A DNA stretch of 64,000 nucleotides from Neorhizobium galegae (GTDB lineage: Bacteria > Pseudomonadota > Alphaproteobacteria > Rhizobiales > Rhizobiaceae). Positions 44,997 through 55,164 of the stretch are shown one piece after another. Position numbers and translations under genes: made by a program. Location: positions 1,989,501 to 2,053,500 of the forward strand of contig NZ_CP090095.1 of assembly GCF_021391675.1 (NCBI RefSeq), written 5' to 3'. Each line of letters starts with the position of its first letter. Position 1 is the first letter of the stretch. The notes under the pieces were generated by a model. That model was given only the letters and a program-made list of their open reading frames with translations. It was not told the DNA's origin and did not search any database.

Positions 44997-45029
44997 AAGC
45001 CGCCGGATCGATCCGGCGGCTTTTTATTT
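44997..45029. terminator. Rho-independent terminator after OmpA-like gene
   Basis: A perfect 12-bp inverted repeat (aagccgccggat 44997-45008, atccggcggctt 45011-45022) followed by ttttt and a T-rich run. It terminates the rightward OmpA-like gene. The T run overlaps the stop codon of mobB on the other strand. Confidence 0.88.
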
Positions 45030-45539
45030 GTCGGGAAGCCCCGTCAGCTCGGCGATGAAATCGGCAATCGCGTTCGTATCGTCGAGGTCGAAGACCGGGA
45101 TTGTGGCATCCGGGACCGGATGGTCTGCGGCGATGGCGACGATGTGGGGATCGCTGGGCGCCAGCGGTTCGCGGTTGCTCGCGTCGAGGCGGCGGGCCTC
45201 GATCTTCGGGACAGGTTCGCGTTTGTAGCCCTCGATCAACACCAGATCGCAGGGGGCAAGGCGGGAGAGGATTTCCTCGAAGCTCGGCTCCGGCGCACCG
45301 CGCAACTCGTGCATGATCGCAAAGCGGGTACCGGAAACGATCGCCACCTCGTGAGCGCCGGCGGCGCGGTGGCGGAAGGAATCGGCCCCCACCTTGTCGA
45401 TGTCGAAATCGTGGTGCGCGTGCTTGATCGTCGAGATCGCGTAGCCGCGGCGGGTGAATTCCGCCACCAGCCGCACCGCCAGGCCCGTCTTGCCGGAATT
45501 TTTCCAGCCGGAAATGCCGAAGACGCGGGGAGGGCTCAT
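45024..45539 (-). CDS. mobB: Molybdopterin-guanine dinucleotide biosynthesis protein B
   Basis: A 171-residue GTP-binding protein that helps MobA in making molybdenum guanine dinucleotide. The P-loop is GWKNSGKTGLAVRL at 10-23, followed by a GTPase-like TIKHAHHDFDIDKVGADSFRHR segment and DLVLIEGYKREPVPKIE. It overlaps mobA by 4 bp. The cell uses this cofactor in dimethyl sulfoxide reductase-type enzymes. Confidence 0.93.
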   Translation of the reverse strand: MSPPRVFGISGWKNSGKTGLAVRLVAEFTRRGYAISTIKHAHHDFDIDKVGADSFRHRAAGAHEVAIVSGTRFAIMHELRGAPEPSFEEILSRLAPCDLVLIEGYKREPVPKIEARRLDASNREPLAPSDPHIVAIAADHPVPDATIPVFDLDDTNAIADFIAELTGLPDK

Positions 45540-46174
45540 GAAAGCTCCTCGGCGTAACGACGCGCCTCTTGAAGATCCTCGGGCGTGTTGATGTTGAAGA
45601 AGGGATCGAGCAGCCCTTGCTGCGTCTCGACCATCGGGAATTCGACGGTCACCGTATGGTGATGATCCAGGAGCGCCTTGATCCGACGGTTGTCCGGATC
45701 GGAGAGCCAGGTTTGCAGATCGCCGGCGATGGAAATCGGCCAGAGCCCGAAGACCGGATGATCGCGGCCGTCGGAGGCGGCGATGACGATCGCGTTCGGA
45801 TCGTCCGCCTCAGCCTCGAGCCGGCGCACGAGATCGGCGGGCACAAAGGGGCTGTCGGAGGGGACGGTGAGGAGATGGGTTGCTTGAACGCCGCGGGCCT
45901 GGATGTCATGCAGGCCGGCGAGCACGCCGGCAAGCGGGCCGATCTGGCCGGGAACCAGGTCCGGCAGCAGGCGCAAGCCGAGCGGATTGGGAAACTCCAT
46001 GGGCGCGTTGAGGGTGATTTCCGAGATCTGGGGCAGGAGCCGCCGCACCACATGGCCGAGGATCGTATCGCCGCCGATGGTGAGAAAGGCCTTGTCGGTG
46101 CCCATGCGGCTCGATTTGCCGCCGGCAAGGACGAGGCCCGGAGGCCGGATGGGAGGAGCGGCGGGCGTGGTCAT
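45536..46174 (-). CDS. mobA: Molybdenum cofactor guanylyltransferase
   Basis: A 212-residue nucleotidyltransferase that attaches GMP to Mo-molybdopterin. It has the GTP-binding start LAGGKSSRMGTDKAFL at 16-31, the metal motif LTVPSDSPFVP near 112-122, and FFNINTPEDLQEA at the end. It lies between mobB (4-bp overlap) and an MFS gene (1-base overlap TGATG), all on the minus strand. Confidence 0.93.
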   Translation of the reverse strand: MTTPAAPPIRPPGLVLAGGKSSRMGTDKAFLTIGGDTILGHVVRRLLPQISEITLNAPMEFPNPLGLRLLPDLVPGQIGPLAGVLAGLHDIQARGVQATHLLTVPSDSPFVPADLVRRLEAEADDPNAIVIAASDGRDHPVFGLWPISIAGDLQTWLSDPDNRRIKALLDHHHTVTVEFPMVETQQGLLDPFFNINTPEDLQEARRYAEELS

Positions 46175-47400
46175 CAGTCCTCGTCCTTCGTCGGGATCGC
46201 GCCTTCGCGGCGGTCGATCTGCCGGACATAGGCGGTGGCGACGAGCGCCAGGATGGTCGTGACGCCCATGACGACGAGAAGCGGCATGGCGCCACTCTCT
46301 TCCTTGAGCAACGCCGCGGCAAGTGTCGACAGCGCGGCGCCGCCGCCCACGGTGATCGCGCCGCCGAGGCCGGAAGCGGAGCCGGCGAGGTGCGGCCGCA
46401 CGCTGACGATGCCGGCATTCGAGCTCGGCAGGGTGAGGCCGTTGCCGACGCCGGTCAGCGCCAGGGGCCCGAAGAAGGCGAGCGGCCAGGGCGCTTCCGC
46501 GACAAGGAACCCGGCGGTGATGAGAACGCCGACAAGGCTGACCAGGCTGCCGGAGATCATCATGGTCATCGTGCCGAATTGGCGGGTATAGCGGCCTGAA
46601 ATGAAGTTGCCGATCATGTAGCCGGCCGCGATCAGGAAGAACTGCACGCCGAGCATGGTGGGCGACAGATGATAGATCGCCGTGCCGACGAAGGGCGCGC
46701 CGCCGAGGAACGAGAAGAACACGCCCGACGAGAAGGTCGACGTAAACGTATAGCCCCAGAAACGCCGCGAGCGGAAAAGGTCCGGCCAGCTGCGGAATTG
46801 GGCGGTGAAGCTGGCGGCCGGCGCGTGGTTCGTTTCGCCGAGATCGGTGAGGACGAGCGTCAGGGTCAACAGGCCGAGGCCGAGCATCAACGCGAAATTC
46901 GCCTCCCAGCCGAACATGTCGTTGAGCGCGCCGCCGATCGTCGGGCTGATCATCGGCACCAACGACATGCCCATGGTCACATAGGCGATCATCGAGGCGG
47001 CGCTCTCCATCGGCACCGTATCGCGGATAATCGCGCGCGGCAGGACGAAACCCGCGACCACCGCGGTCTGCAGCAGCCTTCCGATCATGAAGACGGTGAC
47101 GTTTGCGGCCATCAGGCAGATCACCGTGCCGACCAGCATGATCAGGATGCTGCCGATCATCACGCGGCGGCGGCCGAACAGGTCGGAAAGCGGACCGAGC
47201 ACCAGCTGCAGCAAGGCGGTGCCGGCGATATAACCGGAGACGGCGAGCTGCATGACGGCATAGTCGGTGCCGAAATGGGTCGCCATGGCGGAAAGCGACG
47301 GCAGGAAGACATTGAGCGAGAGGGCGGCAAGTCCGGCGCAGACGACAAGCGTCAGGATATGGGGCGGGGTTCGTCTATCCAGAAATCGGCTTTGCTGCAC
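46174..47400 (-). CDS. MFS transporter, Bcr/CflA-type drug exporter
   Basis: A 408-residue transporter with 12 predicted helices of the Bcr/CflA family. Motif A between helices 2 and 3 is GPLSDLFGRRRVM, and the start helix SLNVFLPSLSAMATHF is typical. Family members export bicyclomycin, sulfonamides or cysteine. The likely start is GTG 47400 after AAAGGA (an ATG at 47454 has an unlikely leader). Its stop codon overlaps the mobA start by one base, so it leads mobA-mobB in a three-gene run. Confidence 0.9.
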   Translation of the reverse strand: MQQSRFLDRRTPPHILTLVVCAGLAALSLNVFLPSLSAMATHFGTDYAVMQLAVSGYIAGTALLQLVLGPLSDLFGRRRVMIGSILIMLVGTVICLMAANVTVFMIGRLLQTAVVAGFVLPRAIIRDTVPMESAASMIAYVTMGMSLVPMISPTIGGALNDMFGWEANFALMLGLGLLTLTLVLTDLGETNHAPAASFTAQFRSWPDLFRSRRFWGYTFTSTFSSGVFFSFLGGAPFVGTAIYHLSPTMLGVQFFLIAAGYMIGNFISGRYTRQFGTMTMMISGSLVSLVGVLITAGFLVAEAPWPLAFFGPLALTGVGNGLTLPSSNAGIVSVRPHLAGSASGLGGAITVGGGAALSTLAAALLKEESGAMPLLVVMGVTTILALVATAYVRQIDRREGAIPTKDED

Positions 47401-47466
47401 GTCGTCTTGTCCTTTCACGCCTGCCTTTCGGCCCTTCCACCTAGGCCCCTCCACTCCGGCTCTTCC

Positions 47467-48372
47467 TCAGGCCGGCGGGGCGGCAACTGCCTTGTCGGTG
47501 GCAATGCCCTGCCGCTTGCGTTCGCGATAGAAGGTATAAAGCCCGGAACCGATAACGACTGCCGCGCCCACGAGCATATAGGCGTCCGGACGTTCGCCGA
47601 AGGCGAAAATGCCGATGACCAGGGCCCAGAGCAGGCTGGTATAGCGGAAGGGCGCGATGAAGGAGATTTCCCCCGTTCGCATCCCCTGGATGACCGCCTG
47701 GTAGCCCGCGAACACCAGCACGGACGCAATTGCCAGATGTCCCAGCGCATAGCCGCTGACCGGCTGCCAGCCGCCCATCGGCACGATCAGGATCGCCCCG
47801 AGAACCGTATTGGCGAGGGACGTGAAGAACGTCAGCGTCAACGAAGGGATGTCTGCCTGGATGCGCTTGGTGGTGAGATCGCGGCATGCCGTGCAGCAGC
47901 AGGCGATGACGGCGAGCAGGGCTGCCGGCGTGAAGCCTTCCGGGCCCGGGCGAATGATGATGAGCACGCCGAGGAAACCGACGCCGATCGCCGTCCAGCG
48001 TCGCCAGCCGACCGGCTCGCCCAGGAAAAGCGCCGCCCCCAACGTCACGGCAAGCGGCAGCGCCTGCATGATCGACGACATGGCGGCAAATTCAATATGG
48101 GCAAGTGCCGAGAGGAAGGTCAGGGTGGCGCCAAGCTCGAATAAGGTGCGCAGTAGCACCAGCGGATGCATGACCGCCTTGGCCGACAGGGTCACGCCCA
48201 TGTAGCGTGCCACGCAGTAGATCAGCACCGTCGCCATGACGCCGCGCACGGCCACGATCTGGGGGATGCTGAGCTCCGAGGTGACCGACTTGACCAGCGC
48301 ATCGTTGCAGGTGAAAGCCGCCATGGCGAGCGACATGAACAACGCGCCCCGCGAATTTTCAGACCATGCCAT
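47467..48372 (-). CDS. EamA/DMT family permease
   Basis: A 301-residue protein with ten predicted helices in two EamA repeats, of the drug/metabolite transporter superfamily (RhaT/S-adenosylmethionine-carrier-like group). The first repeat contains ALVKSVTSELSIPQIVAVRG and the second FAGYQAVIQGMRTGEISFI. Its substrate is unknown. It is followed, 66 bp on, by the MFS-mobA-mobB run in the same direction. Confidence 0.9.
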   Translation of the reverse strand: MAWSENSRGALFMSLAMAAFTCNDALVKSVTSELSIPQIVAVRGVMATVLIYCVARYMGVTLSAKAVMHPLVLLRTLFELGATLTFLSALAHIEFAAMSSIMQALPLAVTLGAALFLGEPVGWRRWTAIGVGFLGVLIIIRPGPEGFTPAALLAVIACCCTACRDLTTKRIQADIPSLTLTFFTSLANTVLGAILIVPMGGWQPVSGYALGHLAIASVLVFAGYQAVIQGMRTGEISFIAPFRYTSLLWALVIGIFAFGERPDAYMLVGAAVVIGSGLYTFYRERKRQGIATDKAVAAPPA

Positions 48373-48648
48373 CTGCGAGATTCCTCCGGTACCGGGTCTC
48401 TTAAAGCAACGGCTTACGCGTCACCAGCCCGATTGCCTCCCGGGCGGTACTCTTTTGGGTAGCGGCGGGAAATTCCGATATCCGATACAGTGTAATAAAA
48501 CGAAATGTAAGGGTCCCGAATTAACCCTTGTTCAACCGAATTTGACGATTCTGAACCCATTCATTCCCGCATGAAGCTGGGATCGTGCCGTTGCCGTTCG
48601 CGATGCCGCAGACGCGAAAGCCGCATCTGGTTTGAACTTGGGGGGAAA

Positions 48649-51210
48649 ATGTCTTTCATCGATCGTCTTCTTCAGAGCCGCAGGATCGTCACCAAGGTCC
48701 TTCTTTTCGTCATCCCGCTGGTCCTTTTGATCGCCGGGGTCGGCCTTGCGGGTTATTATACGGCCAGCATGCTGAACGGTCATATGACGGTGACGCGGGC
48801 GACGATCGAGAACATCGGCGATTTCGAAAATCTCCAGGCGGTTCTCCAGGAATTCAATGGCAAGCCCGACAATGCGTCGCTTGCGGCCCTGAAGTCGGCC
48901 ATCGACAAGCAGGAGAGCGGCGTCCGCGTGCTCGGCGGGCTGCTCGTGACGGCCGGGGACCGCGAGCGCATCGCCGTGGTGACCGGGCTTGCGCCCAAGA
49001 TGCGCGCCGATACGGACGTGCTCTGGAAGATAAAGCAGAGGCGCGACGAAAACGCCGCAGCGCTCGACGACAGCATCGACAATGTCCGCACCGTTGCGAC
49101 AGGGGTTTCCGATCAGGTTGCCAACGTCCGCAAGCAGTTCGAAGGCAAGGAAAAGTTCGCCAAGGGCATGGTTCTGGAAGCCTATGCCTACAAGGCGATC
49201 GCCGAACAGATCGGCGAGCTTCGCAATTCCGTCAAGGAGACCGGTACCGACGACGGCGCGATCGGCACCGCCGACATGTATCTCGGCATTCTGGACAAGA
49301 CCTTCCAGGAGGTTCAGGCCTTCCTCACCCCGAACGGCATCAAGCAGCTGAAGCCGATCAACGACGCGATCGGTGCTCTTGCCGCCACCATCAAGGGCAA
49401 TCAGGACGTTCCGGAAAAGGCGAGGGCGGTGCGCGACACTGTCGCCGGAATGGAGAAATTCCAGGCCAAGATGGAAGCGGAAGTCACCAGCAAGGCCGGC
49501 AATGCGGCCAGCCGTTTCGCCAACATCGAAGGTGAGGTTGCCAGCCTGCGCACGCTCCTCGACCGCAGTGCCGAATCGCTGCGCCTGATCGACGCCATGC
49601 AGCTCTACGTCGAGCGGTTGCGCGCCAACCAGACGGAGGAGGCGCGCAAGGTCGTCCTCGACGTCATGGCAAAGCTGAAGGCTGCCAGTGCGGAAGTTTC
49701 CGAACTTGCCAGAAATCCGGCAATGCGCGAGTTCTCGACGACGCTTCAGCCCCGCCTGAAATCGATCGAGGAGGATACCGCCAAGCTTCTGTCCATCGCC
49801 GCCGACTGGAAAAAGGCGCGCGCCGCCGCCGGCGAAACTCTGACGGGCGGCATGGCCGGCCTCAAGAATTTCGTGGCCCAGGCCCAGGAGGTCGGCAAGG
49901 AAGACAGCGAACGTTCCGCCCAGTTTTCGCTCATCGCCATGGTGGTCGGCACGCTGCTTGCCATTGCCGGCGGCCTGATGCTGGTGGAAACGCTGCGCGG
50001 CCCGCTGCGTCGCGTCACCGAAGTGATGAAGCGGCTCGCTGACGGCGATCTCGAGGTCAAGATCGAAGGCCGCGAACGTGGCGACGAAATCGGCGACATG
50101 GTTCGCTCGGTCACCGTCTTTCGCGATGCCGCAGTCGAAAACGTCCGTCTCGAGCAGGATGCCGCGGCAGCCCGCGAGCTCTCGACCGCCGAGTCCGAGC
50201 GCCGCGCCTCCGAGCGTGCCCGCATTGCCGGCGAGCAGCGCCAGGCGCTGACCGCACTCAACGACATGCTCGGCAAACTTGCCGAGGGCGACCTCGAGCG
50301 CAGCATGGACGAAAACCTGCCGGAAGACTTCATCGAGATGGCGCGTACCTACAACCAGGCTGTCGAGGCGCTCCGTGCCACGCTCGCCGACGTGCGCTCG
50401 ACCGCCGAAGAAATCGACGGCGGCACCGGCAATCTCGCCGCTTCGGCGGACGATCTTGCCCGCCGCACGGAACAGCAGGCGGCAGCGCTCGAACAGAGCT
50501 CGCGCGCATTGCGCCATCTGAGCGAAATCGTCCGTTCGACGGCCGAAAGCGCCAAGCAGACATCCGTGTCGGTCAACGAGACGGAAGATTTCGCGGTCCG
50601 CTCCGGCGAAGTCGTGTCTCGCGCGGTCGATGCCATGGGCGAGATCAGCCGCTCCTCGAACAAGATCGCGACGATCATCGGCGTCATCGACGAGATCGCG
50701 TTCCAGACCAACCTGCTGGCGCTGAATGCCGGCGTCGAGGCGGCCCGTGCCGGCGAGGCAGGCCGCGGCTTTGCGGTCGTCGCCCAGGAAGTCCGCGAAC
50801 TGGCGCAGCGTTGCGCCGGTGCTGCCCGCGAAATCAAGGGCCTCATCTCGGCAAGCTCGACACAGGTCAGCAACGGCGTGCATCTGGTCGAGGAGACCGG
50901 GACGGCACTTACCGAGATCATCACGCACATCACCGATGTCCGCAAACTGGTGTCCCAGATTTCGGCGGCGACCGGCGAGCAGTCGACCGGCATCAACGAA
51001 GTCACCAAGGCGGTGCAGGAGGTCGAGCTGATCACCCAGCGCAACGCGGCGATGGTCGAGGAAAACAACGCCGAGATCCACGGCCTGCGCAGGCGGGTGG
51101 AAATGCTGTCGCAAAAGATCGAGCGCTTCAAGACGCGCGATCCGAACCTCAACTTCCATGCTGGCGCCAACGAACGCCGGGGCGGCTTTCGCCGCAGCGA
51201 CGCTGCCTGA
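48649..51210 (+). CDS. Methyl-accepting chemotaxis protein with long helical sensor
   Basis: An 853-residue transducer. Helix 1 is at about 18-40; a very long periplasmic region of some 380 residues with predicted helices follows, then helix 2 near 428-450 and HAMP. The cytoplasmic coiled coil has the hairpin tip [20 protein letters not shown] near 680-700 and ends with [21 protein letters not shown]. Unusual is the large, all-helical sensor region, not the usual 4-helix or Cache type. The start ATG 48649 follows ggggggaaa. A terminator follows the gene. Confidence 0.93.
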   Translation: MSFIDRLLQSRRIVTKVLLFVIPLVLLIAGVGLAGYYTASMLNGHMTVTRATIENIGDFENLQAVLQEFNGKPDNASLAALKSAIDKQESGVRVLGGLLVTAGDRERIAVVTGLAPKMRADTDVLWKIKQRRDENAAALDDSIDNVRTVATGVSDQVANVRKQFEGKEKFAKGMVLEAYAYKAIAEQIGELRNSVKETGTDDGAIGTADMYLGILDKTFQEVQAFLTPNGIKQLKPINDAIGALAATIKGNQDVPEKARAVRDTVAGMEKFQAKMEAEVTSKAGNAASRFANIEGEVASLRTLLDRSAESLRLIDAMQLYVERLRANQTEEARKVVLDVMAKLKAASAEVSELARNPAMREFSTTLQPRLKSIEEDTAKLLSIAADWKKARAAAGETLTGGMAGLKNFVAQAQEVGKEDSERSAQFSLIAMVVGTLLAIAGGLMLVETLRGPLRRVTEVMKRLADGDLEVKIEGRERGDEIGDMVRSVTVFRDAAVENVRLEQDAAAARELSTAESERRASERARIAGEQRQALTALNDMLGKLAEGDLERSMDENLPEDFIEMARTYNQAVEALRATLADVRSTAEEIDGGTGNLAASADDLARRTEQQAAALEQSSRALRHLSEIVRSTAESAKQTSVSVNETEDFAVRSGEVVSRAVDAMGEISRSSNKIATIIGVIDEIAFQTNLLALNAGVEAARAGEAGRGFAVVAQEVRELAQRCAGAAREIKGLISASSTQVSNGVHLVEETGTALTEIITHITDVRKLVSQISAATGEQSTGINEVTKAVQEVELITQRNAAMVEENNAEIHGLRRRVEMLSQKIERFKTRDPNLNFHAGANERRGGFRRSDAA

Positions 51211-51230
51211 AGCTACGCCTCACATGCTTT

Positions 51231-51260
51231 AAAAGCCGGGACGCGAGTTCCGGCTTTTTT
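51231..51260 (+). terminator. Rho-independent terminator after second chemoreceptor
   Basis: A 9-bp stem (aaaagccgg 51231-51239, ccggctttt 51250-51258) with a 10-base loop and a T run (51255-51260), 20 bp after the stop codon. Confidence 0.85.
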
Positions 51261-51315
51261 GTTGGGCGTCTAAAACGAAAGAGGCGAGGTCACGAAGGCG
51301 GGGCCGGTGCGGATA

Positions 51316-52365
51316 TCACCCGCCGGTGACGCTCATGTGGCGGGCGACGGCGGGGCGTTTGTGGGTGCGATCGATGATGAAATCGTGGCCCTTGGGCTTG
51401 CGGGTGATCGCTTCGTCGATCGCGGCTGACAGGTAGCCGTCGCTTTCGGAGGCGCGCAGCGCGGTGCGCAGGTCGGCCGCGTCGTTCTGGCCGAGGCACA
51501 TGTAGAGCGTGCCGGTGCAGGTGAGACGCACGCGGTTGCAGCTCTCGCAGAAATTATGGGTCATCGGCGTGATGAAACCCAAGCGGCCGCCGGTTTCCTG
51601 AACTTCGACATAGCGGGCAGGGCCACCGGTCTTGTAGGGGATCTCGGTCAGCGTGAACTGTTTTTCGAGATCGGCGCGCAGCTTGGAGAGCGGCAGATAC
51701 TGGTCGGTACGGTCCTCGTCGATCTCGCCCATCGGCATGGTCTCGATGACCGTCATGTCCATGCCGCGGCCATGCGCGAAACGCAGCATGTCGGCGATCT
51801 CGAATTCGTTGAAGTCCTTCAGCGCCACGGCGTTGAGCTTGATCTTCAGCCCGGCCTTCTGGGCGGCGTCGATGCCTTCCATGACCTTGTGGTAATCGCC
51901 CCAGCGGGTGATCGCCTTGAATTTCTCGGGGTTCAGCGTGTCGAGCGAGACATTGATGCGGCGCACGCCGCTGTCGTAGAGCTCGTCGGCATATTTTGCG
52001 AGCTGTGATCCGTTGGTCGTCAGCGTCAGTTCGTCGAGAGCGCCGGCCTTGACGTGCTGGCCGAGCTCGCGCACCAGAAACATGATGTTCTTGCGTACCA
52101 GCGGCTCGCCACCCGTAAGGCGAATCTTACGAACGCCCTTGGAAATGAAGGCGGAACAGAGCCGGTTGAGCTCCTCCAGCGTCAGCAGGTCCTTTTTCGG
52201 CAGGAAGGTCATGTTTTCCGCCATGCAATAAGTGCAGCGGAAATCGCAGCGGTCGGTGACCGAGACGCGCAGATAGGTTACGGCACGGCCGAACGGATCG
52301 ATCATCGGCGCCTTGTCGGCGATGATCGGCGCTGCGCCTCCAACCGGTCCTGCGAAACTGTTCAC
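51316..52365 (-). CDS. moaA: GTP 3',8-cyclase
   Basis: MoaA is a radical SAM enzyme that starts molybdenum cofactor synthesis by cyclising GTP. The 349-residue protein has the [4Fe-4S]-SAM cysteines at about 40, 44 and 47 ([10 protein letters not shown]), a C-terminal second cluster ([18 protein letters not shown]) and the terminal GG at the end (HMSVTGG). The start is GTG 52365 with GGGAGA seven bases upstream; the next genes, mobA/mobB, lie 5 kb away, so moa genes are split. It is apparently monocistronic. Confidence 0.95.
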   Translation of the reverse strand: MNSFAGPVGGAAPIIADKAPMIDPFGRAVTYLRVSVTDRCDFRCTYCMAENMTFLPKKDLLTLEELNRLCSAFISKGVRKIRLTGGEPLVRKNIMFLVRELGQHVKAGALDELTLTTNGSQLAKYADELYDSGVRRINVSLDTLNPEKFKAITRWGDYHKVMEGIDAAQKAGLKIKLNAVALKDFNEFEIADMLRFAHGRGMDMTVIETMPMGEIDEDRTDQYLPLSKLRADLEKQFTLTEIPYKTGGPARYVEVQETGGRLGFITPMTHNFCESCNRVRLTCTGTLYMCLGQNDAADLRTALRASESDGYLSAAIDEAITRKPKGHDFIIDRTHKRPAVARHMSVTGG

Positions 52366-52525
52366 GTGATAATCTCCCTTACCCGGAAAGTGGGGGTTTC
52401 GAGCCGTCGCGTCAAGTGTATGACATCGATCCAGATAGTACAGCGACGGACGCAAAACCGCTTGCGGCGAAACGCCGTAACTCATAATCCTCCGCCAGGC
52501 ATATGACAATCGGGAGCCTGAAAGC

Positions 52526-52900
52526 ATGAGCGACATCTGGCCGACGGAACTGCGGGTCTCCAAGGACCGCCACACGCTGAACGTTACCTTCAGCGACGGC
52601 GCGGCGTTTCCGGTGCCGGCCGAAACGATGCGCGTGCTCTCGCCTTCGGCGGAGGTGCAGGGGCATGGTCCCGGCCAGAAGGTCACCGTGCCCGGCAAGC
52701 GCAATGTCGGCGTCGCGGCGATCACGCCGGCCGGCAATTATGCGGTGCGAATCCGCTTCGACGACGGCCACGACAGCGGCATCTTCACCTGGCCTTACCT
52801 GCGCGAACTGGGCGAGCACGGAGCCGAGCTGTTTGCCGACTATGAGCGCGATCTCACAGAGAAGGGCCTCTCGCGCGATCCGCCGCAACGGACGCGGTGA
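52526..52900 (+). CDS. DUF971 (BBOX N-terminal-like) protein
   Basis: A 124-residue protein with the gamma-butyrobetaine hydroxylase N-terminal fold (DUF971). It shows [35 protein letters not shown] and the closing [24 protein letters not shown]. The fold binds zinc in the hydroxylase, but here the usual cysteines are lacking. Role unclear; members are found near Fe-S or ApbC/Mrp-linked genes. Its stop meets the convergent MarR gene stop. Confidence 0.9.
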   Translation: MSDIWPTELRVSKDRHTLNVTFSDGAAFPVPAETMRVLSPSAEVQGHGPGQKVTVPGKRNVGVAAITPAGNYAVRIRFDDGHDSGIFTWPYLRELGEHGAELFADYERDLTEKGLSRDPPQRTR

Positions 52901-53380
52901 TCACACCGGTTCGCGGCTGTCCTCCCGGATCTCCGACTGCAGGGTGACGATCAGCCGCTCCATGGATTCCGCCATCGCCATGCATTGATCCAGCGGCTCG
53001 GAGGACAGCGTCCGCTCGATCAGCGCCGTCTGGATTGCCATCGCCTTTTCCGTCACCGAGCGGCCTTCCCGGGTCAGGTATAGGCGCAGCACGCGCTTGT
53101 CCTTCGTGTCGCCGCGCCGCTCGATCAGCCCGCGCTTTTCCATCTGCGGCAGCGCCATGCTCATGTTGGAACGCCCGACCAGCAGTTTGTGGGCGAGCTC
53201 CTGCTGGGAGATCCCCTCGAACCGGTAGAGATTGATCAGGATGTCTAGATGCGGCGGCTTGATATCGAGTTCGGTAAGCTCGCGGGTCAGCACGGTTTGC
53301 ATCAACTGGCAGGCGCGGGCGACGGCAATCCAACTGCGAAAACGCGGATGATCCCAGGGGAGGGATTGATTTTTGTTCAT
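52901..53380 (-). CDS. MarR family transcriptional regulator
   Basis: A 159-residue winged-HTH repressor: DIKPPHLDILINLYRFEGISQQELAHKLLVGRSNMSMALPQMEKRGLIERR shape, wing KDKRVLRLYLT. MarR proteins bind short palindromes as dimers and release on binding phenolic or lipophilic ligands. It is divergent from an alpha/beta hydrolase gene across a 47-bp gap with a 16-bp palindrome, so it likely represses both. Confidence 0.93.
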   Translation of the reverse strand: MNKNQSLPWDHPRFRSWIAVARACQLMQTVLTRELTELDIKPPHLDILINLYRFEGISQQELAHKLLVGRSNMSMALPQMEKRGLIERRGDTKDKRVLRLYLTREGRSVTEKAMAIQTALIERTLSSEPLDQCMAMAESMERLIVTLQSEIREDSREPV

Positions 53381-53393
53381 CGTTGTACTTTAT

Positions 53394-53409
53394 TGTTCAA
53401 TATTGAACA
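53394..53409. promoter_or_regulatory. MarR operator candidate
   Basis: tgttcaatattgaaca is a perfect 16-bp palindrome centred between the divergent MarR and hydrolase start codons (14 bp before the MarR start, 19 bp before the hydrolase start). Size and AT-rich core fit MarR-type operators. Binding would block both promoters. Confidence 0.75.
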
Positions 53410-53427
53410 TTATCGGGTTTTCTCACT

Positions 53428-54369
53428 ATGTCATCCTTTGCACTCAAGGTCACCCGTTTCGCGTTTGCCGTCCCCGGACGGCTTTTCCCCGATACCGCGG
53501 CCAGGCTCGCCTTTCGGCTCTTCTGCCTGACACCCTCGCGCCGTCCTAGAGGCGGCAAGGCTCTGGCGATGGAGAAAGAGGGACGCGAACGGCTCTCGAC
53601 CGCCCAGAAGATCCCGCTCACCGTCGGAAGCTCGACGGTGATGGCCTATCGCTTCAACGGCGACGGCAAGCCCGGCCGGCCCCGTTACCTGGTCGTGCAC
53701 GGCTGGGGCTCCAATGCCGCCTATATCGCCGCGCTGCCGGCGGGCCTGGCCGAAAACGGCGCCGAGGTCGTAGTGCTCGATTTTCCCGGCCACGGCCTTT
53801 CCAGCGGCCGCAGCCTCAACATGCGCCAGGCCGTCGAAGCGATCGTTGCGGCGGAGAACCGGTTCGGCCATTTCGATGCGGCCGTCGGTCACTCGTTCGG
53901 CGGTGCGAGCATGATGCTCGCCGCCGGCGGGGTGATGAAGGAAGTCGGGGCGATCTCTCCGTCGAAACTGGTGGTTATCGGCGCGCCGAGCCATATCCAT
54001 TGGCTGTTCGACGATTTTTCGCGGATGGTCGGCCTGCCGCCGCGCGTCAAGGCGCAGCTGATCCGGCGGGCGGAAAAGGTAGCCGGCGCCTCGCTCGACG
54101 ACTTCGACACGGTGGCAAGCGCCGCGCGGTTGGGGACGCCCCTGCTGGTCGTGCATGCCGAGGAGGACAAGGAGGTCGCCGCCGACCACGCCCGCCGTTT
54201 CGAGGGGCTTGCCACAGCACGGCTCGAATGGGCGAACGGGCTCGGGCATCGCCGCATCGTCAGCGACCGCGGCGTGATTGAGACCATTGCCGCCTTCCTG
54301 ACGAACGATGGCCGGCCGCTGCGCGAAACCTCCATTGTCGCCAAGCCCGGCAACGACGCCGCTGCTTGA
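53428..54369 (+). CDS. Alpha/beta hydrolase
   Basis: A 313-residue hydrolase with the nucleophile elbow GHSFGGASM near residue 155, oxyanion region HGWGSNAAYIAALP, acid residue in LLVVHAEEDKEVA and His near ANGLGHRRI. The substrate is not evident; MarR-linked hydrolases often act on lipophilic or aromatic esters. No clear ribosome-binding site precedes the ATG at 53428, so it may be leaderless or use weak initiation. Controlled by the adjacent MarR (inferred). Confidence 0.9.
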   Translation: MSSFALKVTRFAFAVPGRLFPDTAARLAFRLFCLTPSRRPRGGKALAMEKEGRERLSTAQKIPLTVGSSTVMAYRFNGDGKPGRPRYLVVHGWGSNAAYIAALPAGLAENGAEVVVLDFPGHGLSSGRSLNMRQAVEAIVAAENRFGHFDAAVGHSFGGASMMLAAGGVMKEVGAISPSKLVVIGAPSHIHWLFDDFSRMVGLPPRVKAQLIRRAEKVAGASLDDFDTVASAARLGTPLLVVHAEEDKEVAADHARRFEGLATARLEWANGLGHRRIVSDRGVIETIAAFLTNDGRPLRETSIVAKPGNDAAA

Positions 54370-54436
54370 TCCACAGGGGACGTCATCATAGTGTCGCCCG
54401 CGCGGGCTAAGGCCCGCCGATACCGAAGGGGCAACC

Positions 54437-55045
54437 ATGACCATCATCACATCCGTCGAGCAACTGAAGGCGATCTATGACGGCGTCTCGGAAGCGTCGC
54501 TCGCCAAGGTGACGAAGACGCTGACCCCGGAATACCGACAGATGATCGAGGCCTCGCCTTTCCTCGCATTCGCGACGGTGGGGCCGGACGGGCTGGACTG
54601 CTCGCCGCGCGGCGATCTCGGCGGGGCGGTGCGTATCGAGGACGATTCGACGCTGCTTCTGCCCGACTGGCGCGGCAACAACCGTATCGATTCGCTGATC
54701 AATATCGTGCGCGACCCGCGCGTGGCTTTGATGTTTCTCGTGCCCGGCTCGAACACGGCGATGCGCGTCAACGGCCGCGCCGTGATCTCGGTGGAGCCCG
54801 CGCTGCTCGAAAGCTTCGAGATGGACGGCCGGCATCCGCGCAGCGTCACCGTGATCACCGTAAACGAGGTCTATTTCCAGTGCGCCCGCGCCCTGATGCG
54901 CGCCGAACTCTGGAACCCGGAGCATTTCGTTGATCCGAAGAGCCTGCCGACGCCCGGAACGCTGCTGAAGGCGGCCAAGGCCGACTTCGACAAGGAGACC
55001 TACGACCGGGAATGGCCGGAGCGCGCCGCCAAGACCATGTGGTAG
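54437..55045 (+). CDS. PPOX-class FMN flavoprotein, MSMEG_1061-like
   Basis: A 202-residue split-beta-barrel FMN-binding protein of the pyridoxamine 5'-phosphate oxidase class. Motifs: FLAFATVGPDGLDCSPRGD, LLLPDWRGNNRIDSLINIVRDPRVALMFLVPGS and VNGRAVIS. F420- or FMN-linked reductases of this type act on small oxidised substrates. It lies 67 bp after the hydrolase gene and may share its transcript. Confidence 0.9.
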   Translation: MTIITSVEQLKAIYDGVSEASLAKVTKTLTPEYRQMIEASPFLAFATVGPDGLDCSPRGDLGGAVRIEDDSTLLLPDWRGNNRIDSLINIVRDPRVALMFLVPGSNTAMRVNGRAVISVEPALLESFEMDGRHPRSVTVITVNEVYFQCARALMRAELWNPEHFVDPKSLPTPGTLLKAAKADFDKETYDREWPERAAKTMW

Positions 55046-55164
55046 ACACCGCGCCAGCGTTTTTTCGTGAAGAAGAGGTCGATCGCGGCGTCCTCATGGA
55101 CATTTCCAGCGCTCAGGGCGACAATCGAATCGACCCGCCATAGGGGACGGGCACGGGGGATTTT

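Noticed and set aside
48532..51159. An 875-codon open frame opposite the second chemoreceptor.
   Set aside because: Shadow frame without domains.
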